The notes under the pieces are model-generated. The model was not told the origin of the DNA. It searched no databases and saw only the letters and a program-made list of their open reading frames with translations. The translations under genes were made by a program, and so were the position numbers. Of a stretch of DNA of 64,000 nucleotides, positions 51,845 through 61,575 are shown piece after piece. The number at the start of each line of letters is the position of its first letter. Within the stretch, counting starts at the first letter, position 1. This DNA is from Massilia soli (lineage in GTDB: Bacteria; Pseudomonadota; Gammaproteobacteria; Burkholderiales; Burkholderiaceae_D): the NCBI RefSeq assembly GCF_016809835.1, contig NZ_JAFBIL020000009.1, positions 1 to 64,000 of the forward strand, read 5' to 3'.

Positions 51845-52135
51845 ATGGACGAACCACGTTGCCCGCTGTGCGGCCGGATCCTGGGCACGGCGAACATCGA
51901 CCGCCATCACCTGGTGCCGAAGAAGTTCAAAGGCACCGAGCAGTTCCCGATCCACAAGATCTGCCATCGCAAGATCCACTCGGTGTTTACCGAACGGGAA
52001 TTGCTGGACAACTTCCACAGCTGGGATGCGCTGCGCCGCCACGAGGATATCCGGGCTTTCATCGGCTGGGTGGCCAGGAAAGATCCCGGGTTTTACGCGC
52101 GCACGGCGACTTCCAGGGCCAAGAAGATGAAGTAG
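51845..52135 (+). CDS. HNH-type small zinc protein
   Basis: This 96-aa protein has a CPLC pair near the N-terminus, then DRHHLVPKKFKG and ICHRKIHSVF. This Cys4/His pattern fits a small HNH nuclease-like fold. The family (HNH/ENDO VII-like in proteobacteria) is not well studied; it could be a nuclease or a nucleic-acid-binding protein. It lies 16 bp after xth and is likely co-transcribed, which hints at a DNA-related role. Confidence 0.75.
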   Translation: MDEPRCPLCGRILGTANIDRHHLVPKKFKGTEQFPIHKICHRKIHSVFTERELLDNFHSWDALRRHEDIRAFIGWVARKDPGFYARTATSRAKKMK

Positions 52136-52142
52136 CGCGCCG

Positions 52143-53507
52143 CTACTGCGGCAAGGCGCGCGCGTTGCGCTGACGTAGCCAGTATCCGCTGCCCAGCAGC
52201 GCGAGCCACGCCGGAATCAGATACACCGACAGGCGCAGCCCGGGCGTAATGAACATGACGACCAGGATCCCCGCGAGGAACACCAGGCACAGATAGCTCG
52301 AGAGCGGCCACATCGGGCTTGGGAAGGCGGTGGCCGCGCCCAGTTTCTTTTTGTGCGCGCGGAAACGCAGGTGAATCCAGGTGATCATCGCCCAGTTGAT
52401 GACCAGCGCCGAGACGACCAGCCCCATCAGCATGCCAAAGGCTTCGCCCGGCATGAAGTAGTTCAGGCTCACGCACAGGCCGGTCGCGGCCGCCGACACG
52501 CCGAGCGCCGCCAGCGGCACGCCGCGGCGGTTCACTTTCAGCAGGGCACGCGGTGCATTGCCTTGCAGCGCCAGGCCGTACAGCATGCGGCTGTTGGCAT
52601 AGACGCAGCTGTTGTACACCGACAGCGCGGCGGTCAGCACCACGATGTTGAGCACATTGGCCACCAGGCTGCTGTCGAGCGCATGGAAGATCAGTACGAA
52701 CGGGCTGCCGCCGCTGACCACTTTTTGCCACGGGTACAGCGACAGCAGCACGCCAAGCGCGCCGATGTAGAAGATCAGGATGCGGTAGATGGCCTGGTTG
52801 GTGGCTTTGGGAATGGTTTCGGATGGATTCTCGGCTTCCGCCGCGGTGATGCCGACCAGCTCCAGGCCGCCGAACGAGAACATGATGACCGCCATCGCCA
52901 TCACCAGTCCGCCAACGCCGTTCGGGAAGAAGCCGCCGTGCTGCCACAGGTTGGCGACCCCGGCTTCAGGGCCGGCGCCGCCCGAGGCCAGCAGGTAGAT
53001 GCCGAAGCCGATCATCGCGACGATGGCCACCACCTTGATCACGGCGAACCAGAATTCCATCTCGCCGAAGGCCTTGACCGTGGCCAGGCTGATGCTGTTG
53101 ATGATGACGAAGAACGCCAGCGCCGACATCCAGGTCGGTATATCCGGATACCAGTACTGCACGTAAATGCCGACGGCGCTCAGTTCGGCCATGCTCACCA
53201 GGATGTACAGCACCCAGTAATTCCAGCCCGAGGCGAAGCCGGCCAGGTGGCCGCAATACTTGTCGGCGAAATAGCTGAAGGAACCGGCGACCGGCTCGTC
53301 GACGACCATTTCGGCCAGCTGGCGCATGATCAGGAAGGCGATCACGCCGGCAATCGCGTAGCCCAGCAGCACCGAGGGACCGGCCAGCTGGATGGTTTGC
53401 GCGATACCGAGGAACAGTCCGGTTCCGATGGCGCCGCCCAGCGCGATCAGCTGAATGTGACGGCTCTTGAGGCCGCGCGTGAGTTGCTGCTGTCCTTGGA
53501 CTGCCAT
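52143..53507 (-). CDS. Amino acid permease (AAT family, APC superfamily)
   Basis: This 454-aa protein with about twelve membrane helices begins LTRGLKSRHIQLIALGGAIGTGLFLG, the AAT-family opening, with GPSVLLGYAIAGVIAFLIMRQLAEM next. FSFGGLELVGITAAEAENPSETIPKA, the ligand/coupling loop, is intact. It imports an amino acid with protons. The sequence is closest in style to ProY/CycA-type permeases; the substrate cannot be fixed. Confidence 0.92.
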   Translation of the reverse strand: MAVQGQQQLTRGLKSRHIQLIALGGAIGTGLFLGIAQTIQLAGPSVLLGYAIAGVIAFLIMRQLAEMVVDEPVAGSFSYFADKYCGHLAGFASGWNYWVLYILVSMAELSAVGIYVQYWYPDIPTWMSALAFFVIINSISLATVKAFGEMEFWFAVIKVVAIVAMIGFGIYLLASGGAGPEAGVANLWQHGGFFPNGVGGLVMAMAVIMFSFGGLELVGITAAEAENPSETIPKATNQAIYRILIFYIGALGVLLSLYPWQKVVSGGSPFVLIFHALDSSLVANVLNIVVLTAALSVYNSCVYANSRMLYGLALQGNAPRALLKVNRRGVPLAALGVSAAATGLCVSLNYFMPGEAFGMLMGLVVSALVINWAMITWIHLRFRAHKKKLGAATAFPSPMWPLSSYLCLVFLAGILVVMFITPGLRLSVYLIPAWLALLGSGYWLRQRNARALPQ

Positions 53508-53640
53508 GGTGTTTACCGAAATGCAAAAAGGGGGACATTTTAATGTAATTCGGAAATTGCAGCGGCCACAGGATGCGCGATCGTCATTGCAACCGGCGCC
53601 AGCGTGACTAGAATGGAAGCGTGTTGTTCACGGTACGGCC

Positions 53641-53961
53641 ATGAAGATCCTGACCAGAGGCGTCGCGAAACGCCTGATATTTTCGCTGCTGCTCGGTGCG
53701 GGCTTGTCCGGGTGTGCGGTCTACGGTCCGCCGCCGGTTGCCTACGATCCGTATCCCTACAGCTATGGCCCGCCCGTCTACGCGGGGCCGCCGGTGTCGT
53801 TCGACCTGGGCTTTGGCTTCTACGACTTTGGGCGGGGCTACCACCACCGCGGACACGGGCTCCAGCATCGCCACCACCATGGCGCGCGCGCGCATCGCCA
53901 TCAGCACGGCCAGCGCGGGGGCCATCACGGGCATCGCGGCTTTCGCGGGGTGCGGCGCTAG
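53641..53961 (+). CDS. Histidine-rich lipoprotein
   Basis: This 106-aa protein has a lipoprotein signal with lipobox LSGC (MKILTRGVAKRLIFSLLLGAGLSGC). A Pro/Tyr/Gly-rich stretch (YGPPPVAYDPYPYSYGPPVYAGPP) and a His/Gly/Arg-rich tail (YHHRGHGLQHRHHHGARAHRHQHGQRGGHHGHRG) follow. The tail could bind metal ions in the periplasm or at the outer membrane. No domain is known. A divergent promoter is likely in the 133 bp towards the permease gene. Confidence 0.72.
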   Translation: MKILTRGVAKRLIFSLLLGAGLSGCAVYGPPPVAYDPYPYSYGPPVYAGPPVSFDLGFGFYDFGRGYHHRGHGLQHRHHHGARAHRHQHGQRGGHHGHRGFRGVRR

Positions 53962-54025
53962 GCGCTGAAACGGTCCGTGCTATCCTAGCCGGACAGTGAA
54001 TCTCCCGACCACAACCGGAGCCGGC

Positions 54026-54046
54026 ATGACCGTAGCGTACGCCTGA
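54026..54046 (+). promoter_or_regulatory. Six-codon upstream open frame coupled to the CidA gene
   Basis: ATG ACC GTA GCG TAC GCC TGA encodes MTVAYA. It has CCGGAG a few bases before its ATG, and its TGA overlaps the ATG of the CidA-like gene (TGATG). The CidA start itself lacks a clear Shine-Dalgarno, so termination-reinitiation coupling is plausible. Confidence 0.45.
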
Positions 54047-54384
54047 TGCTGCAGACCTTTGCGATCCTGCTGGTGTTCCAGTGCCTTGGCGAAGGGCTGG
54101 TGTTCCTGCTGCAGTTGCCGCTCCCCGGACCGGTCGCCGGCATGCTGCTGCTGTTCGCGGCGCTGCTCGCGTCGCCGCGGCTGCACGCGCTGGTCGAGCC
54201 GGCCGGCAGCGAACTGCTGAAGCATCTGTCGCTGCTGTTCGTGCCCGCTGGCGTCGGCATCGTTGCGGCCGGTTCCGCCATCGGCAGCAACTGGCTGGCT
54301 TTGCTGGCCGCGATGGTGGGCAGCACGCTGGTGACCCTGGCTGTGACGGCCGCCGTGATGCGCGCACTGACGCCCGATGACTGA
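54046..54384 (+). CDS. CidA/LrgA family holin-like protein
   Basis: This 112-aa membrane protein has four hydrophobic segments and the family motifs FQCLGEGLVFLLQLPLPGPVAGMLLLF and HLSLLFVPAGVGIV. CidA/LrgA proteins form membrane pores linked to autolysis or to export of pyruvate-type metabolites. The stop overlaps the LrgB gene by 8 bp, the usual two-gene arrangement. Confidence 0.9.
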   Translation: MLQTFAILLVFQCLGEGLVFLLQLPLPGPVAGMLLLFAALLASPRLHALVEPAGSELLKHLSLLFVPAGVGIVAAGSAIGSNWLALLAAMVGSTLVTLAVTAAVMRALTPDD

Positions 54385-55111
54385 ACTTCCGGAAATCGGC
54401 GCATTCTGGGTCTATCTCGCGGCCACGCCGCTGGTCGGCCTGACACTGACCTTGTGCGCATACACCATCGCCCAGGCGATCAATGCGCGCTGCCGGATGT
54501 CGCCGCTGGCCAATCCGGTGGCGATTGCGATTGCGCTGGTGGCGCTGGCGCTGGCCCTGACCGGCATGTCGTACCAGGAGTATTTCGCCGGTGCGCAGTT
54601 CGTCCACTTCCTGCTGGGACCTGCAACCGTGGCGCTGGCCATTCCGCTGGCGCGCCAGGTGCCGACCATCCGGCGCGTCTTCGTTCCCCTGTTTTTCGGT
54701 CTGCTGGCCGGTTCGGCTTGCGCGATTTTGTCGGCGGTGGCGCTGGTGATGGCGCTGGGTGGTTCGGAACTGCTGGCGGTGTCGGCAGCGCCCAAGTCCG
54801 CCACCACGCCGATCGCGATGGCCGTCGCCGAACGCCTGGGCGGCATGAGCGCGGTCACGGCCGCGCTGGTGGTGGGTACCGGCGTGTTCGGCGCCGTGGT
54901 GGCGCGCTTCCTGTTCAACTGGATGGGCATCGGCTCGCCCCGGGTGCGCGGCTTCGCACTGGGCGTCGCCTCGCATGGCATCGGCACTGCCCGCGCGTTC
55001 CAGGTCAGCCCCGAGATGGGCGCGTTCGCCGGGCTCGGCATGGGGCTCAACGCGGTGTTGACCGCATTGCTGGCCCCATGGCTGGTGCCGCTCGCGCTAC
55101 GGCTGTTCTGA
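54377..55111 (+). CDS. LrgB/CidB family membrane protein
   Basis: This 244-aa polytopic membrane protein is the partner of CidA/LrgA. Typical segments are NPVAIAIALVALALALTGMSYQEYFAGAQFVHFLLGPATVALAIPL, SAAPKSATTPIAMAVAERLGG and GVASHGIGTARAFQ. Known members act with LrgA in murein-hydrolase control or pyruvate transport. It is convergent with bkdB, 6 bp away. Confidence 0.92.
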   Translation: MTELPEIGAFWVYLAATPLVGLTLTLCAYTIAQAINARCRMSPLANPVAIAIALVALALALTGMSYQEYFAGAQFVHFLLGPATVALAIPLARQVPTIRRVFVPLFFGLLAGSACAILSAVALVMALGGSELLAVSAAPKSATTPIAMAVAERLGGMSAVTAALVVGTGVFGAVVARFLFNWMGIGSPRVRGFALGVASHGIGTARAFQVSPEMGAFAGLGMGLNAVLTALLAPWLVPLALRLF

Positions 55112-55117
55112 CCGGCT

Positions 55118-56421
55118 TCAGTCTATAAACAGCGTCGCCGGGCACTCGAGGTAGGCGCGCAGCGCCTGCACGAACTGGGCTGCGTACATGCCGTCGATCA
55201 CGCGGTGGTCGAACGAGCATGACAAATTCATCATCTTGCGCACGACGATCGCGCCGTCGCGCACCACTGGCCGCTCGACCATGCGGTTGACGCCGACGAT
55301 GGCCACTTCCGGATGGTTGATAACGGGCGTGGTGACGATGCCGCCCAAGGCGCCCAGGCTGGTGATGGTGATGGTCGATCCCGACAGCTCGTCGCGCGCT
55401 GCCTTGCTGGTGCGCGCCGCCTCTGCCAGCCGCGCCACTTCGGCGGCGCTGGCCCACAGGTCGCGCGACTCCGCATGGCGCACCACCGGCACCATCAGGC
55501 CGGCGTCGGTCTGGGTGGCGATGCCGATGTGGACAGGCTTGTGGTACGTGACCGAGCCGACATCGTCGTCAAAGCGCGCATTGACGTGCGGGAAGCGCGC
55601 CGCACCCAGCACGACGGCGCGCATCAGCAGCGGCAACAGGGTCAGCCGGCCGCGCTCGGCGCCATGGCGGGCGTTGAGCTGCACGCGCAGGGATTCCAGG
55701 TCCGTCACGTCGACTTCCTCGACGTAGGTAAAGTGCGGGATGCGGCGTTTTGCATCCTGCATCTTTTCGGCGATCTTGCGGCGCAGGCCCAGTAGCGGCA
55801 CCGCCTGCACGCCTTCCAGCGGCGCGTAGCGGTTGCCGGCCGGCGCGGGGCCGGGCTTGCTGCCGGCGAGGATCGCATCCAGGTCGGCATGGGTGATGTG
55901 GCGTGCCGGCCCGGTCGCCCGCACGCTGTGCAGGTCGATGCCAAGGCTGCGCGCGCGCTGGCGCACCGATGGCGAGGCAAGCGGCTTCTCCTGGGACGCG
56001 GCCGGTGCCGGGGGCGGGGCGGCGACGGTCACTTGCGCGGCCGCTGCTGGCGCCGGTGCCGGTGCCGGTGCTTGGGCTGGTGCTTGGGCTGGTGCTGGCG
56101 CTGGCGCTGGCGCGGCCACCGCGGCAGGCGGCGCGGGGGCGCGGGCTGGCGCCGGTGCGCCGGCGACGGTATTGCCGTCGCCCTCGACCTCCAACCTGAT
56201 CAGCTCGGCACCGACAGCCAGCGCCTGGCCGATCGCGCCGCCCAGCGACACCACCGTGCCGTGCACCGGCGAGGGGATTTCAACGGTGGCCTTGTCGGTC
56301 ATCACGTCGGCCAGCACCTGGTCCTCGGTGACGGCATCGCCCGGCTGCACGCGCCATTCGACCACTTCGACTTCGGCAATGCCTTCGCCCAGGTCCGGCA
56401 TCTTAATTACATGAATTCCCA

Positions 56422-56422
<1 letters not shown>
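55118..56422 (-). CDS. bkdB: Branched-chain 2-oxoacid dehydrogenase E2 (lipoamide acyltransferase)
   Basis: This 434-aa E2 core protein has an N-terminal lipoyl domain with the lipoylated Lys in MTDKATVEIPSP (residue about 43-44). A long Ala/Pro/Gln linker (about 85-145) with repeated PAPA units follows, then an E1/E3-binding domain (SPSVRQRARSLGIDLHSVRATGP) and a catalytic domain ending in FDHRVIDGMYAAQF (HRxxDG). It transfers the acyl group from E1 to CoA. Its ATG overlaps the E1-beta stop by one base (TAATG). Confidence 0.94.
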
Positions 56423-57459
<1,037 letters not shown>

Positions 57460-57460
57460 G

Positions 57461-58756
<1,296 letters not shown>

Positions 58757-58823
58757 CTATTTACGCAAGTTTTCATATTGCGCTGCGCCATATTGGAGCG
58801 CACTCATGCGAACTAAATGCCCG

Positions 58824-58862
58824 GCTCGCCTGTCTAGAACACGGTAGAGCATCCAGGCGAGC
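58824..58862. repeat. Inverted repeat in the bkdA1 / beta-helix intergenic region
   Basis: GCTCGCCTG (58824-58832) and CAGGCGAGC (58854-58862) are perfect 9-bp inverted arms with a 21-nt loop. They lie in the 321-bp gap between divergent genes. The role is unknown. I saw nothing else convincing in this gap apart from the ribosome-binding site AGGGGAA of the gene at 59015. Confidence 0.4.
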
Positions 58863-59014
58863 AGAGCATGCCCGATCCCCCCTGGCGCTCGGGAATTGAC
58901 GGGACAGGACTGGCAGGCGGCTTTTTTGCGCCGCGCCATGCCTGCCGATCTCATTGAATGCTATTTCTGATTCGCGGCGCCTGCTGACAGGCCCGCGCGC
59001 CGAGGGGAACAATA

Positions 59015-60442
59015 ATGAAGAAGGTGATTTCTGTATTTTCGTGCCGCGTCATACTGATGCTGGTGGCGGGCTGGCTTCCGATGCTTGGCGCCTGCAGCGG
59101 TGGCAGCGGCGCCGACTCGCGGGCCTTGCCGGCGCCGGCGCCGGTGCTGGCAGCGGCGGCGCCGGGCGCCGTGGAGGCGCCGGTGGGCGGCACGGCCGTC
59201 GTCGGCACGCCGGCGCCTGTGGCTGATCCCGTCCCGGCAGCGCCAGTGGACGGCATGGCCGATGAATTCGCGGTGTCCGGCTATTCGCCGGTCGCCGCAC
59301 CTGCCAGCGCGCCGGCCGACGCGGTGTTTCCGGGCATGGGCGGCGGCACCGCGGCCGACCCGCTCGGCGAGATCCACGAGGCAGTCCACCTGGCCCACGC
59401 CAATCGCGACGCCTTGTACGTGTCGCCAAGCGGGTCGGATGGCAACCCTGGTACATCGACGCGGCCATTCCGGTCGCTGGCACGGGCGGCAAGGGCGGTG
59501 CGCGCCGGCACCACGGTGTATGTTGCGCCAGGCATCTACAATGGCGGGTTCCGCACCACTGCCAGCGGCAGGCAGGATGCGCGCATCAGCTGGATATCGA
59601 CCAGGAAATGGGGCGCCAAGCTGGTGCCGCCGCCCGGCTCGCGCACCAAGGTGGCGTGGGACAACCGGGGGGACTATGTCGATGTGATCGGCTTCGAGAT
59701 CGATGGACGCCAGCACCGCGACGGGTTGCGCTGGACACATGGCATCTACAACGGCGGCTCCTACGATTCAATCCGCAACAATTACGTCCATCACATCGCG
59801 CAGAAAATCCAGTGCACATCAGGGGGCGGGGCCGCGATCGGGATCGACAGCTACTACCGCGGCGTCAAGTCGGACGTGATTGCCAACCTGATCCACGACA
59901 TCGGTCCTGCCGGCTGCCACTTCGTACAGGGAATCTATGTCAGTACTTCCGGGACGGTCAAGAACAACGTGGTCTACCGGGTGGCCGAGGCGGGCATCCA
60001 TCTGTGGCATGACGCCAACCGGGTCATCATCACCAACAACACGGTCACCGAATCGAATACCGGGATCATCGTCGGCGGAGGCAACTTCTATCACACCAAG
60101 GGGCCGAACGATTACACCCTCGTCTACAGCAATATTGTGTACGACAACAAGATGGGCATTTCAGAACAGGGCCGGACCGGCAAGAACAATAGCTACCGCA
60201 ATAACCTGGTCTACCGAAACGCACGCTTTAACTGGAGCCTGAAGAACGGCCTGACCCACAGCGGGACAGTCAGTTCCGCGCCATTGTTTGTCGGCGAAAA
60301 CGCCAGCGTGCCGAACCTGAAACCGAGCCGCAGTTCACCGGCGGTCGGGCAGGCGTCGCCAGCCCATGCGGCCAGCACCGACTTCGACGGGCGCGCCCGC
60401 AATGCCAGCACCGGCTACGATATCGGGGCCTACCAGCACTGA
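59015..60442 (+). CDS. Parallel beta-helix repeat lipoprotein
   Basis: This 475-aa exported protein has a lipobox-like LGAC after a hydrophobic leader and an Ala/Pro-rich low-complexity linker (about 30-125). A right-handed beta-helix domain follows, starting with the DUF1565-like LYVSPSGSDGNPGTSTRPFRSL. Repeated coils such as DSIRNNYVHHI, SDVIANLIHDI, GTVKNNVVYRVAEAGIHLWHDANRVIITNNTVTESNTGIIVGG come next. Such folds occur in polysaccharide lyases and surface proteins; no catalytic site is evident. It is probably a surface-attached carbohydrate-active protein. Confidence 0.83.
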   Translation: MKKVISVFSCRVILMLVAGWLPMLGACSGGSGADSRALPAPAPVLAAAAPGAVEAPVGGTAVVGTPAPVADPVPAAPVDGMADEFAVSGYSPVAAPASAPADAVFPGMGGGTAADPLGEIHEAVHLAHANRDALYVSPSGSDGNPGTSTRPFRSLARAARAVRAGTTVYVAPGIYNGGFRTTASGRQDARISWISTRKWGAKLVPPPGSRTKVAWDNRGDYVDVIGFEIDGRQHRDGLRWTHGIYNGGSYDSIRNNYVHHIAQKIQCTSGGGAAIGIDSYYRGVKSDVIANLIHDIGPAGCHFVQGIYVSTSGTVKNNVVYRVAEAGIHLWHDANRVIITNNTVTESNTGIIVGGGNFYHTKGPNDYTLVYSNIVYDNKMGISEQGRTGKNNSYRNNLVYRNARFNWSLKNGLTHSGTVSSAPLFVGENASVPNLKPSRSSPAVGQASPAHAASTDFDGRARNASTGYDIGAYQH

Positions 60443-60451
60443 GCCGGGCCG

Positions 60452-60835
60452 CTAGTGCACCAGCACCTGGTTGAACATGCCGTACTGGAGGCTGGCGGCA
60501 ATGCGGCGCGCGACAAGCAGGAACTCGCCGGCCAGCTCGGGCGTGAACAGCCGGTGCGCGGTGCTGTCGAACAGCGACAGCCAGCGCCTGAAGTGGTCGG
60601 GCACGACGCCGTCAAGCTCCATGTGGGTGCCATAGACGTTGCCGCGAAATTCCCGGGTGGCGAGCATGACGGTGGACCAGAACTCCACCATCCGCGCCAG
60701 GTGGGGTTCCCAATCGTCACCGATGGCGGCGTCGAAGATGGTGTGCAGCTCCGGATCGCGCCTGACGTCGGCGTAGAACTCGTGGACCAGCTGGGCGATG
60801 ACCGCCCGGTTCAGTTCAGCATGCATGGGCATCAC
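60452..60835 (-). CDS. Group III truncated hemoglobin
   Basis: This 127-aa globin matches the Campylobacter Ctb type: LVHEFYADVRRDPELHTIFDAAIGDDWEPHLARMVEFWSTVML, then FRGNVYGTHMELDGVVPDHFRRWLSLFDSTA. The proximal His is expected in DHFRRW. It may bind oxygen or nitric oxide. Internal starts MPMHAELN and MHAELN are possible. A TATAAT-like -10 and the inverted repeat ATGAG/CTCAT (60848-60861) lie just upstream; the rest of the 297-bp gap shows no gene. Confidence 0.88.
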   Translation of the reverse strand: MMPMHAELNRAVIAQLVHEFYADVRRDPELHTIFDAAIGDDWEPHLARMVEFWSTVMLATREFRGNVYGTHMELDGVVPDHFRRWLSLFDSTAHRLFTPELAGEFLLVARRIAASLQYGMFNQVLVH

Positions 60836-60847
60836 GATAAGATATAG

Positions 60848-60861
60848 ATGAGATGCCTCAT
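60848..60861 (-). promoter_or_regulatory. Small inverted repeat at the globin promoter
   Basis: ATGAG (60848-60852) and CTCAT (60857-60861) flank a 4-nt spacer, next to TATAAT on the minus strand and 13 bp from the globin start. A repressor bound here could block transcription. I could not match it to a known NsrR or FNR site. Confidence 0.3.
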
Positions 60862-61132
60862 TATAATCCGCTCGTCCATAGCTTTTGCGGATGAATGGCC
60901 GGAAAAGACGTCGCTAAATTTGCGACACTCAGGCGCCTTGTTCGATGCCTGGTGCGGGACGGCGCCGGGCCGCCGGCCCCTTGGATCGTCACCCGGCGCA
61001 GTTGAAAGCAGAATTGGTGCCGGTGTTTGAGGCCACCGGACTAACCTGCGGCGCCTGCGACTGCAGGCATCCAACGCCCCCATGGTAGTACCGCTAAATG
61101 ACCGGAGAATGACGTCGGTCACAAGCGAGGCG

Positions 61133-61540
61133 TTAAGGATTTCCCAGCAGGTCGTGGGCGTCCAGGATCGCGTACGCGATGTCCGGATGGCGTTCGAGGC
61201 ATTTCCTCACGGCGGCGGGGATGGTCTGGCGCGTCTTGCGGCACAGTCCCGGCCGCTCATCGAGGAGGATGGTAAAGCCGCGCACCGTGCGCACGCCGCG
61301 TGCGCTGGGGGTGATGCTCAGGCCGATGCCGAGCAGCTCTTGCATCTTGGCGCCGAGGCGCTGCAGGTCGTCGTAGGTTTCGATGCTGTCTATGCGCGCG
61401 ATCAATTTCTTTTCTTCTTCGCGGGTCAGGCGCAGCACGCGCCAGTCGGCGTGCGGGTCGGCCAGCAGGCGGTCGCGGTCGCAAACGCAGGCGCCGGGCG
61501 GGCACTCTACGCGTATCGGGAACGGTACCGCTTGTAGCAT
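61133..61540 (-). CDS. Conserved hypothetical cysteine-containing protein
   Basis: This 135-aa soluble protein has the N-terminal motif ECPPGACVCDRDRLL with three Cys, and a later Cys in GLCRKTRQTIPAAVRKCLERHPD. It ends in DIAYAILDAHDLLG. The Cys cluster could bind metal. I do not recognise the family. It lies downstream of the membrane protein at 61576 and may be co-transcribed with it (35 bp apart). Confidence 0.68.
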   Translation of the reverse strand: MLQAVPFPIRVECPPGACVCDRDRLLADPHADWRVLRLTREEEKKLIARIDSIETYDDLQRLGAKMQELLGIGLSITPSARGVRTVRGFTILLDERPGLCRKTRQTIPAAVRKCLERHPDIAYAILDAHDLLGNP

Positions 61541-61575
61541 GAGGTCGCGCCGTTGATGAACAAAGGAGACATATT

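Noticed and set aside
56040-56130. Short tandem repeats (GGTGCC/GGTGCT/GGCGCT units) as a repeat element
   Set aside because: They encode the Ala/Pro-rich hinge between the lipoyl and binding domains of E2, normal for this family.
58757-58954. Small minus-strand frames in the bkdA1 upstream gap
   Set aside because: No ribosome-binding site and no recognisable protein; composition like random GC-rich sequence.
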